Shown here: positions 8,384 to 17,561 of the stretch, piece after piece | Numbering within the stretch: the first letter of the stretch is position 1 | Layout: the number at the start of each line of letters is the position of its first letter | DNA from: RGIG3009 sp045630285 | GTDB taxonomy: Bacteria > Bacillota > Clostridia > Oscillospirales > Acutalibacteraceae | NCBI GenBank assembly: GCA_045630285.1 | Contig: JAZQSX010000061.1 | Location: forward strand, 171,150 to 235,149 | Reading direction: 5' to 3' | Length of the DNA stretch: 64,000 bases | The notes under the pieces: generated by a model | Database searches by the model: none | Seen by the model: only the letters and a program-made list of their open reading frames with translations | What the model was told of the DNA's origin: nothing | Translations under genes and position numbers: made by a program

Positions 8384-9316
8384 ATGAATATTCTCCATAT
8401 GCGTTATGCGGTGGAGGTCGCCAAGCGGGGTTCGATCAACAAGGCTTCCGAAAAATTGATGATCGCTCAACCGAATTTGAGCCGTGCTATCAAGGAGTTG
8501 GAGGCAGATCTTGGAATCGTGATCTTTGATCGTTCTGCCAAGGGTATGGTACTGACCGCCGCCGGCGAGGAGTTTCTGGGGTATGCACGGAAGATCATCA
8601 ATCAGATCGATTCTGTGGATCGGCTGTACAAGGAGGGGGCTTCTGACAAACAGACCTTTTCGATTTCCGTGCCGCGTGCGTGCTATATTTCCGATGCGTT
8701 TTCACGGTTTTCTATGGTGTTAACGGATAAACCGGCCGAAATATTTTATAAGGAAACGAACTCTAAACGTACGCTGAACAATCTGCTTCGCTCCGACTAT
8801 AAATTGGGAATCGTGCGATATGCCGCCGATTACGAAAAATACTATCAGACCATGCTGGAGGAAAACGGGTTGGTCGGTGAACAGATCACGGAGTTTCACT
8901 ATGTGTTGCTGCTGCAAAAGAACAGCCCGCTGGCGCAGAAAAGTGAACTTCATTTTACCGATCTGAAGCCGTATATTGAGATCGCCCACGCTGATCCGTT
9001 CGTACCGTCGTTGTCCATGGCGGAGGTAAAAAAAGCGGAATTGCCGGACGATATCGAACGACGTATCTTTGTATTTGAACGTGCCAGCCAGTTGGATCTG
9101 CTGGCTGAAAACGACCAAACCTTCATGTGGGTATCACCGGTGCCCCAGAAACTGTTGGATCGGTATGGGTTGGTACAGCGGGATTGCTCGGATAACCGTC
9201 GAAGCTATAAGGATGTACTTGTTCATCGGCGAAACTACCATTTGACCGAGCTGGATCTGTTATTTATCAAGGAATTGATGCGTTCTAAAAGTGATTGTCA
9301 TTTTGCCCCTGTTTGA
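8384..9316 (+). CDS. LysR-family transcriptional regulator
   Basis: The 310-residue protein has a typical N-terminal winged helix-turn-helix (MRYAVEVAKRGSINKASE, then AQPNLSRAIKELE, LFDR-like VIFDRSAKG) and an effector-binding domain behind it. It starts 3 bases after the PurF-like gene, so the two are co-transcribed. The next gene downstream, after a terminator, is adhE, which is a possible target. The effector is unknown. Confidence 0.9.
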   Translation: MNILHMRYAVEVAKRGSINKASEKLMIAQPNLSRAIKELEADLGIVIFDRSAKGMVLTAAGEEFLGYARKIINQIDSVDRLYKEGASDKQTFSISVPRACYISDAFSRFSMVLTDKPAEIFYKETNSKRTLNNLLRSDYKLGIVRYAADYEKYYQTMLEENGLVGEQITEFHYVLLLQKNSPLAQKSELHFTDLKPYIEIAHADPFVPSLSMAEVKKAELPDDIERRIFVFERASQLDLLAENDQTFMWVSPVPQKLLDRYGLVQRDCSDNRRSYKDVLVHRRNYHLTELDLLFIKELMRSKSDCHFAPV

Positions 9317-9341
9317 TGCTTCAAACAGGGGTATATTTTTA
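9305..9341 (+). terminator. Terminator after the LysR gene
   Basis: The stem CCCCTGTTTGA / TCAAACAGGGG begins inside the last codons of the LysR gene and is followed by GTATATTTTT. Confidence 0.85.
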
Positions 9342-9482
9342 TTGATATAACTGATATACTTTTCTGATTATTCTCAAACCCAAACCATCGTGATACACTG
9401 GTAACCATTGAGTGGCGCAGGAGTTCCGGAGTGTTGCTGCTTATATTAGCCGTCCGACGGCAAACTAAGGAGGAGCGATTCC
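9342..9482 (+). promoter_or_regulatory. adhE leader with a small hairpin before the ribosome site
   Basis: The 140-base leader holds a possible -10 (TACACT at 9394-9399) with only a weak -35 (TTCTCA, 17 bases earlier). A short stem-loop (GCCGT-CCG-ACGGC, 9449-9461) lies 7 bases before AAGGAGG. I could not match it to a known riboswitch and see no Rex-type palindrome. Confidence 0.35.
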
Positions 9483-12092
9483 ATGGAACACAAGCAGTAT
9501 CCGATCGTAGACAGTGTGGAAGAGTTAGAGCGTGCTTTGGTGCGTGTACGTAAGGCGCAACAGACGTTTGCTCGGTACACACAGGAGGAGGTAGACCGCA
9601 TTTTCAAGGCGGCGGCTATGGCGGCAAACCGCGCCCGCATTCCGCTGGCAAAGCAGGCGGTCGCCGAGACGGGAATGGGCATTGTTGAGGATAAGGTGAT
9701 TAAAAATCATTTTGCCTCGGAGTATATCTACAATGCGTACAAGGACACGCCGACGTGCGGCGTGATTGGGGAAGACAAAGCGTACGGCACAAAAACGGTT
9801 GCAGAGCCGATTGGTGTGGTGGCGGCGGTCATTCCCACCACAAACCCCACCTCAACTGCGATTTTTAAGACCCTTTTGGCGCTGAAAACACGGAACGGTA
9901 TGATTATCAGTCCTCATCCCCGTGCCAAACAGTCTACGATTGCTGCGACGAAAATCGTCTTGGAAGCGGCAGTAGCTGCCGGTGCGCCGGAGGACATCAT
10001 TGCGTGGATCGATATACCCAGCCTGGATATGACCAATGCCCTGATGAAGGAAGCGGACATTATTCTGGCAACCGGTGGCCCGGGTATGGTGAAAGCCGCT
10101 TATTCCAGCGGTAAACCGGCGGTTGGTGTCGGTGCCGGAAATACGCCGGCGATCATTGACGATACCGCCGATATCATCCTTGCGGTGAACTCGATCATTC
10201 ATTCGAAAACATTTGATAACGGTATGATCTGTGCCTCGGAGCAATCGGTGATCGTTCTGGATGCGGTGTATGATGCGGTCAAGGCGGAATTCGCTGCTCG
10301 TGGGTGCTATTTCTTGGATAGCGACGAAACCGAGAAAATGCGAAAAACGATTTTGATCAACGGCGCACTCAATGCTAAAATCGTGGGACAAAAACCGGTA
10401 ACCATTGCTGCTCTCGCCGGGGTTACGGTACCGGAAGACACGAAGATCCTCATCGGTGAGGTGGAGAGTGTTGATCTGTCCGAGGAGTTTGCGCACGAAA
10501 AGCTTTCTCCGGTGCTGGCGATGTATCGGGCGAAGGATATTACCGAAGCCTTCGAGAAGGCGGAGCGCCTGATTGCTGACGGCGGATATGGTCATACGTC
10601 ATCGATCTACCTGAATGCAGTGACCGAGCAGGAGAAGCTCGACGAGTTTGCAGCACGCATGAAAACATGCCGTATTTTGGTGAATACACCGTCTTCTCAC
10701 GGCGGCATCGGCGATCTGTACAACTTTAAGCTGAAGCCGTCACTGACGCTGGGATGCGGTTCCTGGGGCGGCAATTCCGTCTCGGAAAACGTGGGTGTTA
10801 AGCATCTTCTGAACATCAAAACAGTGGCTGAGAGGAGAGAAAATATGCTGTGGTTCCGCACACCGGATAAGGTGTATATGAAAAAAGGGTGTCTCCCGGT
10901 GGCGTTGGACGAGTTGAAAACGGTTTTACATAAACAGCGTGTGTTTATCGTCACCGATTCGTTCCTGTATACCAACGGATATACTAAAGCTATTACCGAT
11001 AAGCTGGATGAAATGGGTTTGCAGCATACGACCTTCTTTGACGTGGAACCGGACCCCACGTTGGCGTGCGCTAAGAGCGGTGCGGAGCAGATGAAGGCGT
11101 TTAAGCCGGATTGCATCATTGCCCTCGGCGGCGGTAGTGCGATGGATGCCGCTAAGATCATGTGGGTGCTGTATGAGCATCCTGAAGTGGATTTCCAGGA
11201 TATGGCGATGCGGTTTGTGGATATTCGCAAGCGCACGTATACGTTCCCGAAAATGGGAGAAAAGGCGTATTTTATTGCGGTTCCCACCTCGGCGGGAACC
11301 GGTTCGGAGGTCACGCCCTTTGCGGTGATTACCGATGAAGAGACCGGGATCAAATATCCGTTGGCGGATTATGAGCTGATGCCGAATATGGCGATCGTCG
11401 ATGCGGATTTCCATATGACGGCGCCCAAAGGTCTTACGGCAGCCTCCGGTATTGATGCGGTCACCCACGCTTTGGAAGCGTATGCGTCGATGATGGCGAC
11501 GGATTATACCGATTCCCTGGCGCTGCAATCGCTGAAAATGATCTTCGGTTATTTGCCCCGTGCATACGATAACGGCCCCAAGGATCCCGTGGCGCGTGAA
11601 AAAATGGCAAACGCCGCAACAATGGCGGGTATGGCCTTTGCCAACGCTTTTTTGGGTATCTGTCACTCGATGGCGCATAAGCTGGGTGCATTCCATCACC
11701 TGCCGCACGGTGTTGCCAATGCGTTGATGATCGAAGAGGTATTGCGGTTCAATGCGGTTGAGGTCCCGACCAAAATGGGAACGTTCCCGCAATACGATCA
11801 TCCGCACACGTTGGCACGGTATGCCGAGATCAGCGATGCGCTGGGCCTTGGCGGCGTGACGGCAGAAGAAAAGCTGGAAAAGCTGATCGAAGCGATCAAT
11901 GCGCTGAAAGAGCGTGTCGGCATTCGTGCGACCATTCGTGAGTACGGCGTCGATGAGCAGGATTTCTTGGATCGTCTGGACGATATGGTGGAGCAGGCTT
12001 TTGATGACCAGTGCACCGGCGCCAATCCACGTTATCCGCTGATGAGCGAGATCCGTCAAATGTATCTCAACGCCTATTACGGCAAACGGTAA
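9483..12092 (+). CDS. adhE: Bifunctional acetaldehyde-CoA / alcohol dehydrogenase AdhE
   Basis: AdhE reduces acetyl-CoA to acetaldehyde and then ethanol with two NADH, balancing redox during fermentation. The 869 residues match the family length. The N-terminal aldehyde dehydrogenase half (to about 445) has the catalytic Cys250 in GMICASEQS. The C-terminal iron-dependent alcohol dehydrogenase half has GGGSAMDAAK (NAD binding), PTSAGTGSEVTPF, GIDAVTHALEAY, and the metal His residues in CHSMAHKLG and HHLPHG. AAGGAGG is seven bases before the ATG. AdhE proteins of this type form long filaments (spirosomes). A small kinase gene follows in the same transcript. Confidence 0.96.
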   Translation: MEHKQYPIVDSVEELERALVRVRKAQQTFARYTQEEVDRIFKAAAMAANRARIPLAKQAVAETGMGIVEDKVIKNHFASEYIYNAYKDTPTCGVIGEDKAYGTKTVAEPIGVVAAVIPTTNPTSTAIFKTLLALKTRNGMIISPHPRAKQSTIAATKIVLEAAVAAGAPEDIIAWIDIPSLDMTNALMKEADIILATGGPGMVKAAYSSGKPAVGVGAGNTPAIIDDTADIILAVNSIIHSKTFDNGMICASEQSVIVLDAVYDAVKAEFAARGCYFLDSDETEKMRKTILINGALNAKIVGQKPVTIAALAGVTVPEDTKILIGEVESVDLSEEFAHEKLSPVLAMYRAKDITEAFEKAERLIADGGYGHTSSIYLNAVTEQEKLDEFAARMKTCRILVNTPSSHGGIGDLYNFKLKPSLTLGCGSWGGNSVSENVGVKHLLNIKTVAERRENMLWFRTPDKVYMKKGCLPVALDELKTVLHKQRVFIVTDSFLYTNGYTKAITDKLDEMGLQHTTFFDVEPDPTLACAKSGAEQMKAFKPDCIIALGGGSAMDAAKIMWVLYEHPEVDFQDMAMRFVDIRKRTYTFPKMGEKAYFIAVPTSAGTGSEVTPFAVITDEETGIKYPLADYELMPNMAIVDADFHMTAPKGLTAASGIDAVTHALEAYASMMATDYTDSLALQSLKMIFGYLPRAYDNGPKDPVAREKMANAATMAGMAFANAFLGICHSMAHKLGAFHHLPHGVANALMIEEVLRFNAVEVPTKMGTFPQYDHPHTLARYAEISDALGLGGVTAEEKLEKLIEAINALKERVGIRATIREYGVDEQDFLDRLDDMVEQAFDDQCTGANPRYPLMSEIRQMYLNAYYGKR

Positions 12093-12104
12093 GGAGGAAC
12101 TGTG

Positions 12105-12854
12105 ATGAATCTGGATACTGTTGTTGCGGTGAGAACCAATAAAACGATCTATCGGGATGGTAATCAATGCATTAAGGTGTTTGACGAGCATTTTTCGAAG
12201 GCAGACGTGCTCAATGAAGCGTTGAACCAAGCCCGCATCGAGGAGACCGGATTGAACGTACCGCGTGTTTTGAAGGTGACGTTGATCAATGGACGTTGGG
12301 CGATCGTAACGGATTTTATCGAAGGAAAAACACTGGAGCAGTTGATGCGGGAAAACCCGGATAAAACAGAGGAGTATTTGGAGCTCTTTGTGGATTTGCA
12401 GCTGAAGATGCATTCCAAGACCTGCCCGTTGCTGAACAAGCTTAAGGATAAAATGGATCGCAAGATCAACGAAACAGATCTGGATGCTACCACGCGTTAT
12501 GAATTGCACGCAAGGCTGGCGGGGATGCCAAAGCACAAAAAGGTATGTCACGGTGATTTTAACCCCAGTAACATTATTCTTACGGAGGACGGAACGCCGT
12601 ATATTATCGACTGGGCACATGCCACGCAGGGAAATGCGTCTGCAGATGCGGCGAGAACCTACCTGCTGTTCTGCTTGAATGACGACGTTGCTGCGGCCAA
12701 AAAGTATCTCGACTTGTTTTGCCGAAAAAGCAATACGGCACATCAGTACGTGCAAAAGTGGATGCCGATCGTGGCGGCCTCGCAGTCGGTCAAAGGAAAT
12801 CCGCACGAGCGTGAATTCCTGCTGAGCTGGGTGGACGTCGTGGAATACGTTTAA
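12105..12854 (+). CDS. APH/choline-kinase-like phosphotransferase
   Basis: This 249-residue protein has the kinase-like fold of the aminoglycoside phosphotransferase superfamily. VCHGDFNPSNIIL is the catalytic loop with Asp and Asn, and YIIDWAHA is the metal-binding Asp-Trp motif. The N-terminal ATP lobe includes TDFIEGKTL. It starts 12 bases after adhE with AAGGAGG in between; a GTG one codon upstream is possible. The substrate is unknown. These enzymes phosphorylate small alcohols such as choline, thiamine, sugars or antibiotics, and nothing here points to resistance. Confidence 0.8.
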   Translation: MNLDTVVAVRTNKTIYRDGNQCIKVFDEHFSKADVLNEALNQARIEETGLNVPRVLKVTLINGRWAIVTDFIEGKTLEQLMRENPDKTEEYLELFVDLQLKMHSKTCPLLNKLKDKMDRKINETDLDATTRYELHARLAGMPKHKKVCHGDFNPSNIILTEDGTPYIIDWAHATQGNASADAARTYLLFCLNDDVAAAKKYLDLFCRKSNTAHQYVQKWMPIVAASQSVKGNPHEREFLLSWVDVVEYV

Positions 12855-12859
12855 TAACA

Positions 12860-12893
12860 AGAAAACAGCCCTGTCCCAACGGACAGGGCTGTT
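12860..12893. terminator. Bidirectional terminator between the kinase gene and the ligase-like gene
   Basis: A 12-bp perfect stem (ACAGCCCTGTCC / GGACAGGGCTGT, loop CAAC) lies between two convergent genes. The T-rich tail is better on the minus strand (TTTTCTTG) than on the plus strand. Confidence 0.8.
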
Positions 12894-12896
12894 GCT

Positions 12897-14204
12897 TTAC
12901 AGGACATTCTTTTTTCGGAAGCGTCGGAAAACGGGATCAAACAGATTTTTAAGAGGTGTGGTACGGCGGGTGAGGTACATACCCGACATCGCATCGAAGA
13001 AACCAAGCACCATACAGAAAATGCCAACCAATTTTGGAGAGAGGAACGGATAGTCAACCATACCGTGTACGATAAACGCTACCGCAAACATCAAAAACAC
13101 ACGTCCCACGGGAGCAGCCTGGCGAGAACGGTTCAGCAGTGTTAAACTGTCCTGCAGTAATCGTGTGGCAACCAAACACAGGAGGAAGAGGGCGATGAAG
13201 CCGCCTTCGACCAACACCTGAAGGATCAGGTTGTGCGCATGAGGAACGTTGACACCCATACGAACGACGTAATCCCAGAAGTTGGAGACGCCGGGGCCCA
13301 TGCCGATCAGAGGGCTGTCAATAATAGCTTCCAGCGCAATCTCCCAGGCTTCCAAGCGCTCAAAAACGGCGTGTCCGCCTTGACCGATAGACAGGAAACG
13401 GCCGATGATCGCTTCCGGAATCAGCGAAACAGCTGCTATCACGCACATCATAAAAGGAGTGATCTTGCGCAGATGTGTGACGATGATCAAAAGGAGCATG
13501 GAAAGCAAAGCGAGGTACGCACCGCGAGAGAAGGAAATAATGGCGCCGAAAACAGCAAGGATCGTGAATGCACGTGCCATCAGGCGGGGCGTCGTACGCT
13601 TGCCGCAAAAAGCATAATATCCGGCAATCGGTGCAATCATAACCAAGTACTCGGCCAGCATATTGGGGTTGTTGAAGGTGGAGGCAGAGCGATCGACGCC
13701 CATATCCAGGTTGATGTCCAAAGGGAAATATTGATATGCCCATTCGTCAAGAGGTAGCCAAATCTGATTGGAGAGAGCTGTGGAGCCGAAGACCATGCGG
13801 TATAGATATTGGAAACATGCCAAAAAGCCGACCAGGCCCGCAGCGGCGGCAGTTAAAAACAACGCACCGTGCACTCGCTCACGATTACATAAGACGGTCG
13901 TAAGAGTGAGATACACAAACAGCATTACCAGCCACATGGCGACCGTGGCAATGCTGTTCATCTTGTGAGAGGAGTACGAGACGCCGATCGCCATATAGGT
14001 GATATACAGCAGCAGCAGTTTACCCAAAGGGCCGATCTGCACGGTGGTGTCTCGTTTGTGAGCGTCTTTAACCGCAGCCAGTAAAGCGACAATGGCAAGC
14101 ACGGGTGAAAAGTATTCCGGGAGAACCGGAATCAAGACAACGGAGAGGATCGAGGTAAGGAAAGCGCCGCCTTCGGCGCGGAGGGCACGAATCCGTCGTA
14201 ACAT
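12897..14204 (-). CDS. O-antigen ligase / polymerase-like membrane protein
   Basis: The start at 14204 has GGCGG upstream and gives 435 residues with about 10-12 hydrophobic segments. Motifs of the Wzy/WaaL ligase family are visible: NNPNMLAEYL, SRGAYLALL, and GPGVSNFWDYVV followed by PHAHNLILQVLVEGG (the conserved His-Asn loop). Family members join or polymerise lipid-linked glycans outside the membrane. It stands alone, with no glycan gene cluster around it, so the substrate cannot be told. The reading frame extends further upstream, but that part overlaps the divergent ApbE gene and is not expected to be translated. Confidence 0.75.
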   Translation of the reverse strand: MLRRIRALRAEGGAFLTSILSVVLIPVLPEYFSPVLAIVALLAAVKDAHKRDTTVQIGPLGKLLLLYITYMAIGVSYSSHKMNSIATVAMWLVMLFVYLTLTTVLCNRERVHGALFLTAAAAGLVGFLACFQYLYRMVFGSTALSNQIWLPLDEWAYQYFPLDINLDMGVDRSASTFNNPNMLAEYLVMIAPIAGYYAFCGKRTTPRLMARAFTILAVFGAIISFSRGAYLALLSMLLLIIVTHLRKITPFMMCVIAAVSLIPEAIIGRFLSIGQGGHAVFERLEAWEIALEAIIDSPLIGMGPGVSNFWDYVVRMGVNVPHAHNLILQVLVEGGFIALFLLCLVATRLLQDSLTLLNRSRQAAPVGRVFLMFAVAFIVHGMVDYPFLSPKLVGIFCMVLGFFDAMSGMYLTRRTTPLKNLFDPVFRRFRKKNVL

Positions 14205-14302
14205 AACACACCGCCTTTCTTTTGTCGTCTTTTGAGTCGAAATTATTATACAGTAATCAGCAATATATTCGCAATCTTTATTACAAACTTGTAAATAAAT
14301 CT

Positions 14303-14330
14303 TTGCTTTTACTTTGAAATGTGGTACACT
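14303..14330 (+). promoter_or_regulatory. Promoter of the ApbE gene
   Basis: TTGCTT and TACACT are spaced by 16 bases, 47 bases before the GTG start. Confidence 0.6.
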
Positions 14331-14376
14331 GATTATACATGGGCAAAGCGATACGATTTTGGCGGGAGGGATAGCA

Positions 14377-15372
14377 GTGAAGCGGTGGTGCAGCAGGGTG
14401 CTCTTTGTAGTTATGTTTCTCACATTGCTGCTTACAACGGCATGCCGTTCCGCTGCTTTTTCCGAATGCAGTCGTACGGGCTTTGCACTGGATACGGTGA
14501 TCAGTATCACGATACGGGATGCGGAGGAATCCGTTGATGGGGAAGCGGTTTTGGATGCCTGCTTCGCCGAAATCCAGCGTTTGGAGCGGTTGTTCAGCGT
14601 GACGATTCCCGAAAGCGATATTGCACGTATCAATGCCGCAAACGGCGGCGCCGTTGAGGTGTCATCCGAGACGACGGAGTTGCTCCGCCTGAGCTTAGAG
14701 TATGCCGAGTTGTCAAACGGGGCGTTTGACGTGACGTTGCGTCCGGTGATTGCATTGTGGGACTTTTCTGCCGACGCACCGTCCGTGCCGGATAATGCCG
14801 CACTTGCAGCGGCGGTACAGACGGTGGATTACCGTCACTTGGCCGTGTCGGACACAACGGTGGTGCTCAGCGAGGGTGCGCTGGATCTGGGAGGTATTGC
14901 CAAGGGGTATGTTGCCGATCAGGTTCGTGAGTTGCTGTTGCAGAGCGGCGTGACGTCGGCATTGATCGATCTGGGCGGTAATATTGTGACTGTGGGCAGT
15001 AAGCAGGGGGAGCCCTGGAGGATCGGTGTAAAGGATCCTGCCAATACAGAGCAGCTGCGTGCGGTTATTGAAGCGAAGGATCTTTCTGTTGTTACCTCCG
15101 GCGTGTATGAACGGGGCTTTACGTTGGACGGCGTTCGATATCATCATCTGTTGTCGCCAAAAACCGGTATGCCGGTACAAAACGGTTTGGCATCAGTGAC
15201 GATCGTTTGTGAAAGCTCAGTGCGTGCCGACGCCTTGTCGACAGCTTGCTTTGTGCTGGGTGAGCCGGAAGCAACTGTTTTGCTGTCAAAATTGGATGGG
15301 GTGGAAGCACTGTTCATTCGAAATGATGGTACTGTGAGTGCTACAGACGGGTTACGGTACACTTTGCAGTAA
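14377..15372 (+). CDS. apbE: FAD:protein FMN transferase, lipoprotein
   Basis: ApbE transfers FMN from FAD to Thr residues of exported flavoproteins such as RnfG or NqrC subunits. The 331-residue product begins with a lipoprotein signal ending in LLTTAC, so it is anchored on the outside of the membrane. Family motifs include TGFALDTVISI, DLGGIAKGYVAD, LIDLGGNI, and the metal/flavin region SSVRADALSTACFVLG. I start it at the GTG at 14377 because GGGAGGG lies seven bases upstream and the signal peptide then has a normal length. The flavoprotein partner is not in the window. Confidence 0.9.
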   Translation: MKRWCSRVLFVVMFLTLLLTTACRSAAFSECSRTGFALDTVISITIRDAEESVDGEAVLDACFAEIQRLERLFSVTIPESDIARINAANGGAVEVSSETTELLRLSLEYAELSNGAFDVTLRPVIALWDFSADAPSVPDNAALAAAVQTVDYRHLAVSDTTVVLSEGALDLGGIAKGYVADQVRELLLQSGVTSALIDLGGNIVTVGSKQGEPWRIGVKDPANTEQLRAVIEAKDLSVVTSGVYERGFTLDGVRYHHLLSPKTGMPVQNGLASVTIVCESSVRADALSTACFVLGEPEATVLLSKLDGVEALFIRNDGTVSATDGLRYTLQ

Positions 15373-15390
15373 AAAAGTGCGCTTGTACTC

Positions 15391-15419
15391 TTGCTTTTTT
15401 AAAAAAAATGCGATATACT
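15391..15419 (+). promoter_or_regulatory. Promoter of the SRP RNA gene
   Basis: TTGCTT and TATACT are spaced by 17 bases and placed about 10 bases before the RNA 5' end. Confidence 0.8.
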
Positions 15420-15429
15420 GAATTGTAAT

Positions 15430-15583
15430 GCTATACACCTTGGGGCGTACGGACGGGTGGGTCCTGCGCGACGGCGACCCGTGAACCATGTCAGGCGGGG
15501 AACCGAGCAGCATTAAGCGGTCTTCTGCCGTGCGCCGCAGGGAGCCTGCTCGCCCGTACGCCCGAAGGTGTATAGCTCTTTTT
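15430..15583 (+). ncRNA. ffs: Signal recognition particle RNA, large bacterial type
   Basis: The RNA ends pair over about 20 bases (CTATACACCTT with AAGGTGTATAG, GGGCGTACGG with CCGTACGCCC). The conserved helix 8 / Ffh-binding region reads CATGTCAGG, GAACCGAGCAGC, and GTGCGCCGCAGGGAGCCTG. The position immediately before dnaX repeats the Bacillus subtilis order scr-dnaX-yaaK-recR. About 150 bases long with an Alu-like 5' domain, as expected for Firmicutes. It ends in CTCTTTTT. With FtsY and Ffh (not here) it targets membrane proteins. Confidence 0.92.
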
Positions 15584-15609
15584 ATGGCCAAAGAAGGGAG
15601 TGATCCGGT

Positions 15610-17214
15610 TTGTATCAGGTGCTGTACCGCAAATGGCGTCCGCAGACGTTTACTGAGGTTTACGGACAACCTGCCGTTACCACGGCGCTGAAAAATGAAT
15701 TGCGCACCGGCCGTTTGGCGCACGCCTACCTGTTTACCGGTTCGCGTGGCACAGGTAAGACATCTTGTGCCAAGATTTTGGCCAAGGCTGTTAATTGCCT
15801 GAATCTTCACGATGGCGATCCGTGTAACGAGTGCGACAACTGCCGTGGAATTGATGCCGGAACGATTTTGGACGTTTTGGAAATCGATGCCGCTTCCAAT
15901 AACGGCGTGGACAACATTCGTGATCTGCGCGATGAGGTAAACTTTTCACCTTCGATCGCTAAATATCGTGTGTATATCATCGACGAGGTCCATATGCTGT
16001 CGGCAGGCGCATTTAATGCGCTGCTGAAAACGCTGGAAGAACCGCCGGAGCATGTGATTTTCATTCTGGCTACCACCGAGGTCCACAAGCTGCCTGCGAC
16101 GATCTTGTCCCGATGCCAGCGTTTTGATTTCGGTCGTATTCCGGCGGAGGAGATCAGCGCACGTTTGAAATACGTGGCAGAGCAGGAACAGTTCACACTG
16201 GCAGACGATGCAGCGTTGCTGATTGCACGTCTGGCGGATGGTGGCTTGCGTGATGCATTGTCGCTGTTGGATCAGTGCTTGTCTCGTTCGCATACTGTGA
16301 CCGCTGCCCTGGTGGCAGAGGCGACCGGCATGGCGGGCCGCGAGTATTTGTTCCGCTTGGCTTCGGCGATTCGCTGTCAGGACGGCGCAGGTGCTTTGAC
16401 ACTGCTCAATTCGCTGTACGAAGGCTCAAAGGATATGGAGCGTTTGTGCGTCGAAATGGTGGATTTTTATCGCAATTTGATGATTATGAAGAGTGTCGGC
16501 GATCCCGGTGCGCTGATTGTGATGTCGCCTGACGAACTGACCGAGCTGCGGCAGGAGGCCGATGCGCTGTCGCTCGAGACGATTCTGCACATTATGGATG
16601 TGCTGCAGCACACTTTGAACCGACTGAAAAGCGGTGTGTCCCGTCGTGTGGAAATGGAAACGACGATGCTTCGCTTGTGCGACCCTCGCTTGGATACCAC
16701 GCCCGAAAGCTTGCTGCGGCGCATTGAAGCGTTGGAGATGCGCCCCGTTTCGGTTGTTCCCACCGCTGCTGCGACGGTAGTACCGAGCGAAGAAGCACCT
16801 GCCGTTCAACCGACGGTGTCTGATGCTTTGAAAGAAGAGCCCGAGGAGCCAAAGGCAGAAACGACCGAGCGCATAACGTCCGGCCCCGTGCCGTTTTCCG
16901 GCTGGGCGGATGTATTGGCGTATATTGCGACGCAAAGCCCTCCGTTATACGGCGTGTTAACGGATTCCACCGCTATGATCGACGGAGAACAGTTGATTAT
17001 TTTGACGGATAACGAGTTGTTCGGTGCCTTAGTGCGTTCGGATGGCAATAAAGCGGTCTTATTAGGTGCTGTGCAAGCGGTTGTCGGCAAGCCGATGCGT
17101 ATCAAGCGCGGTCGACCGACCCGCACGGATGCACCGGCTGCTGCGGCGGATCCGCTCTCGGACTTTCTGCGGCGCAGTGCGGAGTCCGGTATCACGATTG
17201 AAGAAAGAGGTTGA
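15610..17214 (+). CDS. dnaX: DNA polymerase III subunit gamma/tau
   Basis: This clamp-loader ATPase opens the beta clamp and links the replicase. The 534 residues start at a TTG (MYQVLYRKWRPQTF). They contain Walker A GSRGTGKTS, the zinc knuckle CxxCxxC-type (PCNECDNC), Walker B VYIIDEVHML, and sensor ATTEVHKLPATILSRC. The Pro/Glu-rich stretch at about 375-420 leads to a C-terminal domain presumably for the polymerase. It is followed after 5 bases by ybaB, the standard synteny. A TTG start may keep expression modest. Confidence 0.96.
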   Translation: MYQVLYRKWRPQTFTEVYGQPAVTTALKNELRTGRLAHAYLFTGSRGTGKTSCAKILAKAVNCLNLHDGDPCNECDNCRGIDAGTILDVLEIDAASNNGVDNIRDLRDEVNFSPSIAKYRVYIIDEVHMLSAGAFNALLKTLEEPPEHVIFILATTEVHKLPATILSRCQRFDFGRIPAEEISARLKYVAEQEQFTLADDAALLIARLADGGLRDALSLLDQCLSRSHTVTAALVAEATGMAGREYLFRLASAIRCQDGAGALTLLNSLYEGSKDMERLCVEMVDFYRNLMIMKSVGDPGALIVMSPDELTELRQEADALSLETILHIMDVLQHTLNRLKSGVSRRVEMETTMLRLCDPRLDTTPESLLRRIEALEMRPVSVVPTAAATVVPSEEAPAVQPTVSDALKEEPEEPKAETTERITSGPVPFSGWADVLAYIATQSPPLYGVLTDSTAMIDGEQLIILTDNELFGALVRSDGNKAVLLGAVQAVVGKPMRIKRGRPTRTDAPAAAADPLSDFLRRSAESGITIEERG

Positions 17215-17219
17215 GGAAT

Positions 17220-17561
17220 ATGAAAGCAAGATTGCCTCAGGGCTACGGCGGAGGAAGCAACAATATGCAAGCGATGCTTCGCCAGGCTCAGAAGATGCAG
17301 GAAGATATGGCGACGGCTCAGGCTGAGCTCGAAGCAAAGGAGTACAGCGCTGCGGCCGGTGGCGGTATGGTGACGGCGACGGTCGACGGAAAGCATCTGA
17401 TCCGTTCGCTGGAGCTGAATCCCGAAGCAGTAGATCCGGAAGATACCGAGATGCTGGCAGATATGATCATGGCAGCTGTGAACGAAGCGGTTCGTAAGGC
17501 GCAAACCGAGTCGGAAGAGACAATGGGCAAACTCACCGGCGGTATGAATCTGCCTTTCTAA
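17220..17561 (+). CDS. ybaB: YbaB/EbfC family nucleoid-associated protein
   Basis: A 113-residue protein. Members form tweezer-like dimers that bind DNA, and the gene is nearly always between dnaX and recR. The N-terminus is basic and Gly-rich, then MLRQAQKMQEDMATAQAEL forms the long helix, followed by GGGMVTATVDGKH and the acidic PEDTEMLADMI block. The ATG at 17220 follows a GAGG-type site in the last codons of dnaX. Confidence 0.93.
   Translation: MKARLPQGYGGGSNNMQAMLRQAQKMQEDMATAQAELEAKEYSAAAGGGMVTATVDGKHLIRSLELNPEAVDPEDTEMLADMIMAAVNEAVRKAQTESEETMGKLTGGMNLPF

Noticed and set aside
9342..9482. A riboswitch in the adhE leader
   Set aside because: The AAACTAAGGAGG end recalls preQ1 leaders and there is a small hairpin. 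However, the conserved core bases of preQ1, THF, ZTP or c-di-GMP classes are absent.
12105..12854. Aminoglycoside resistance gene
   Set aside because: The protein has the superfamily kinase motifs, but these also occur in choline, thiamine and sugar kinases. The fermentative context gives no reason to call resistance.
10926..12860. A 644-codon open frame on the minus strand
   Set aside because: It is the shadow of adhE and the kinase gene. Both sense genes have motifs and ribosome sites.
12897..14633. A 578-codon version of the ligase-like gene
   Set aside because: The extra N-terminal 143 codons run across the divergent ApbE start and have no ribosome site. The ATG at 14204 with GGCGG gives a normal membrane protein N-terminus.
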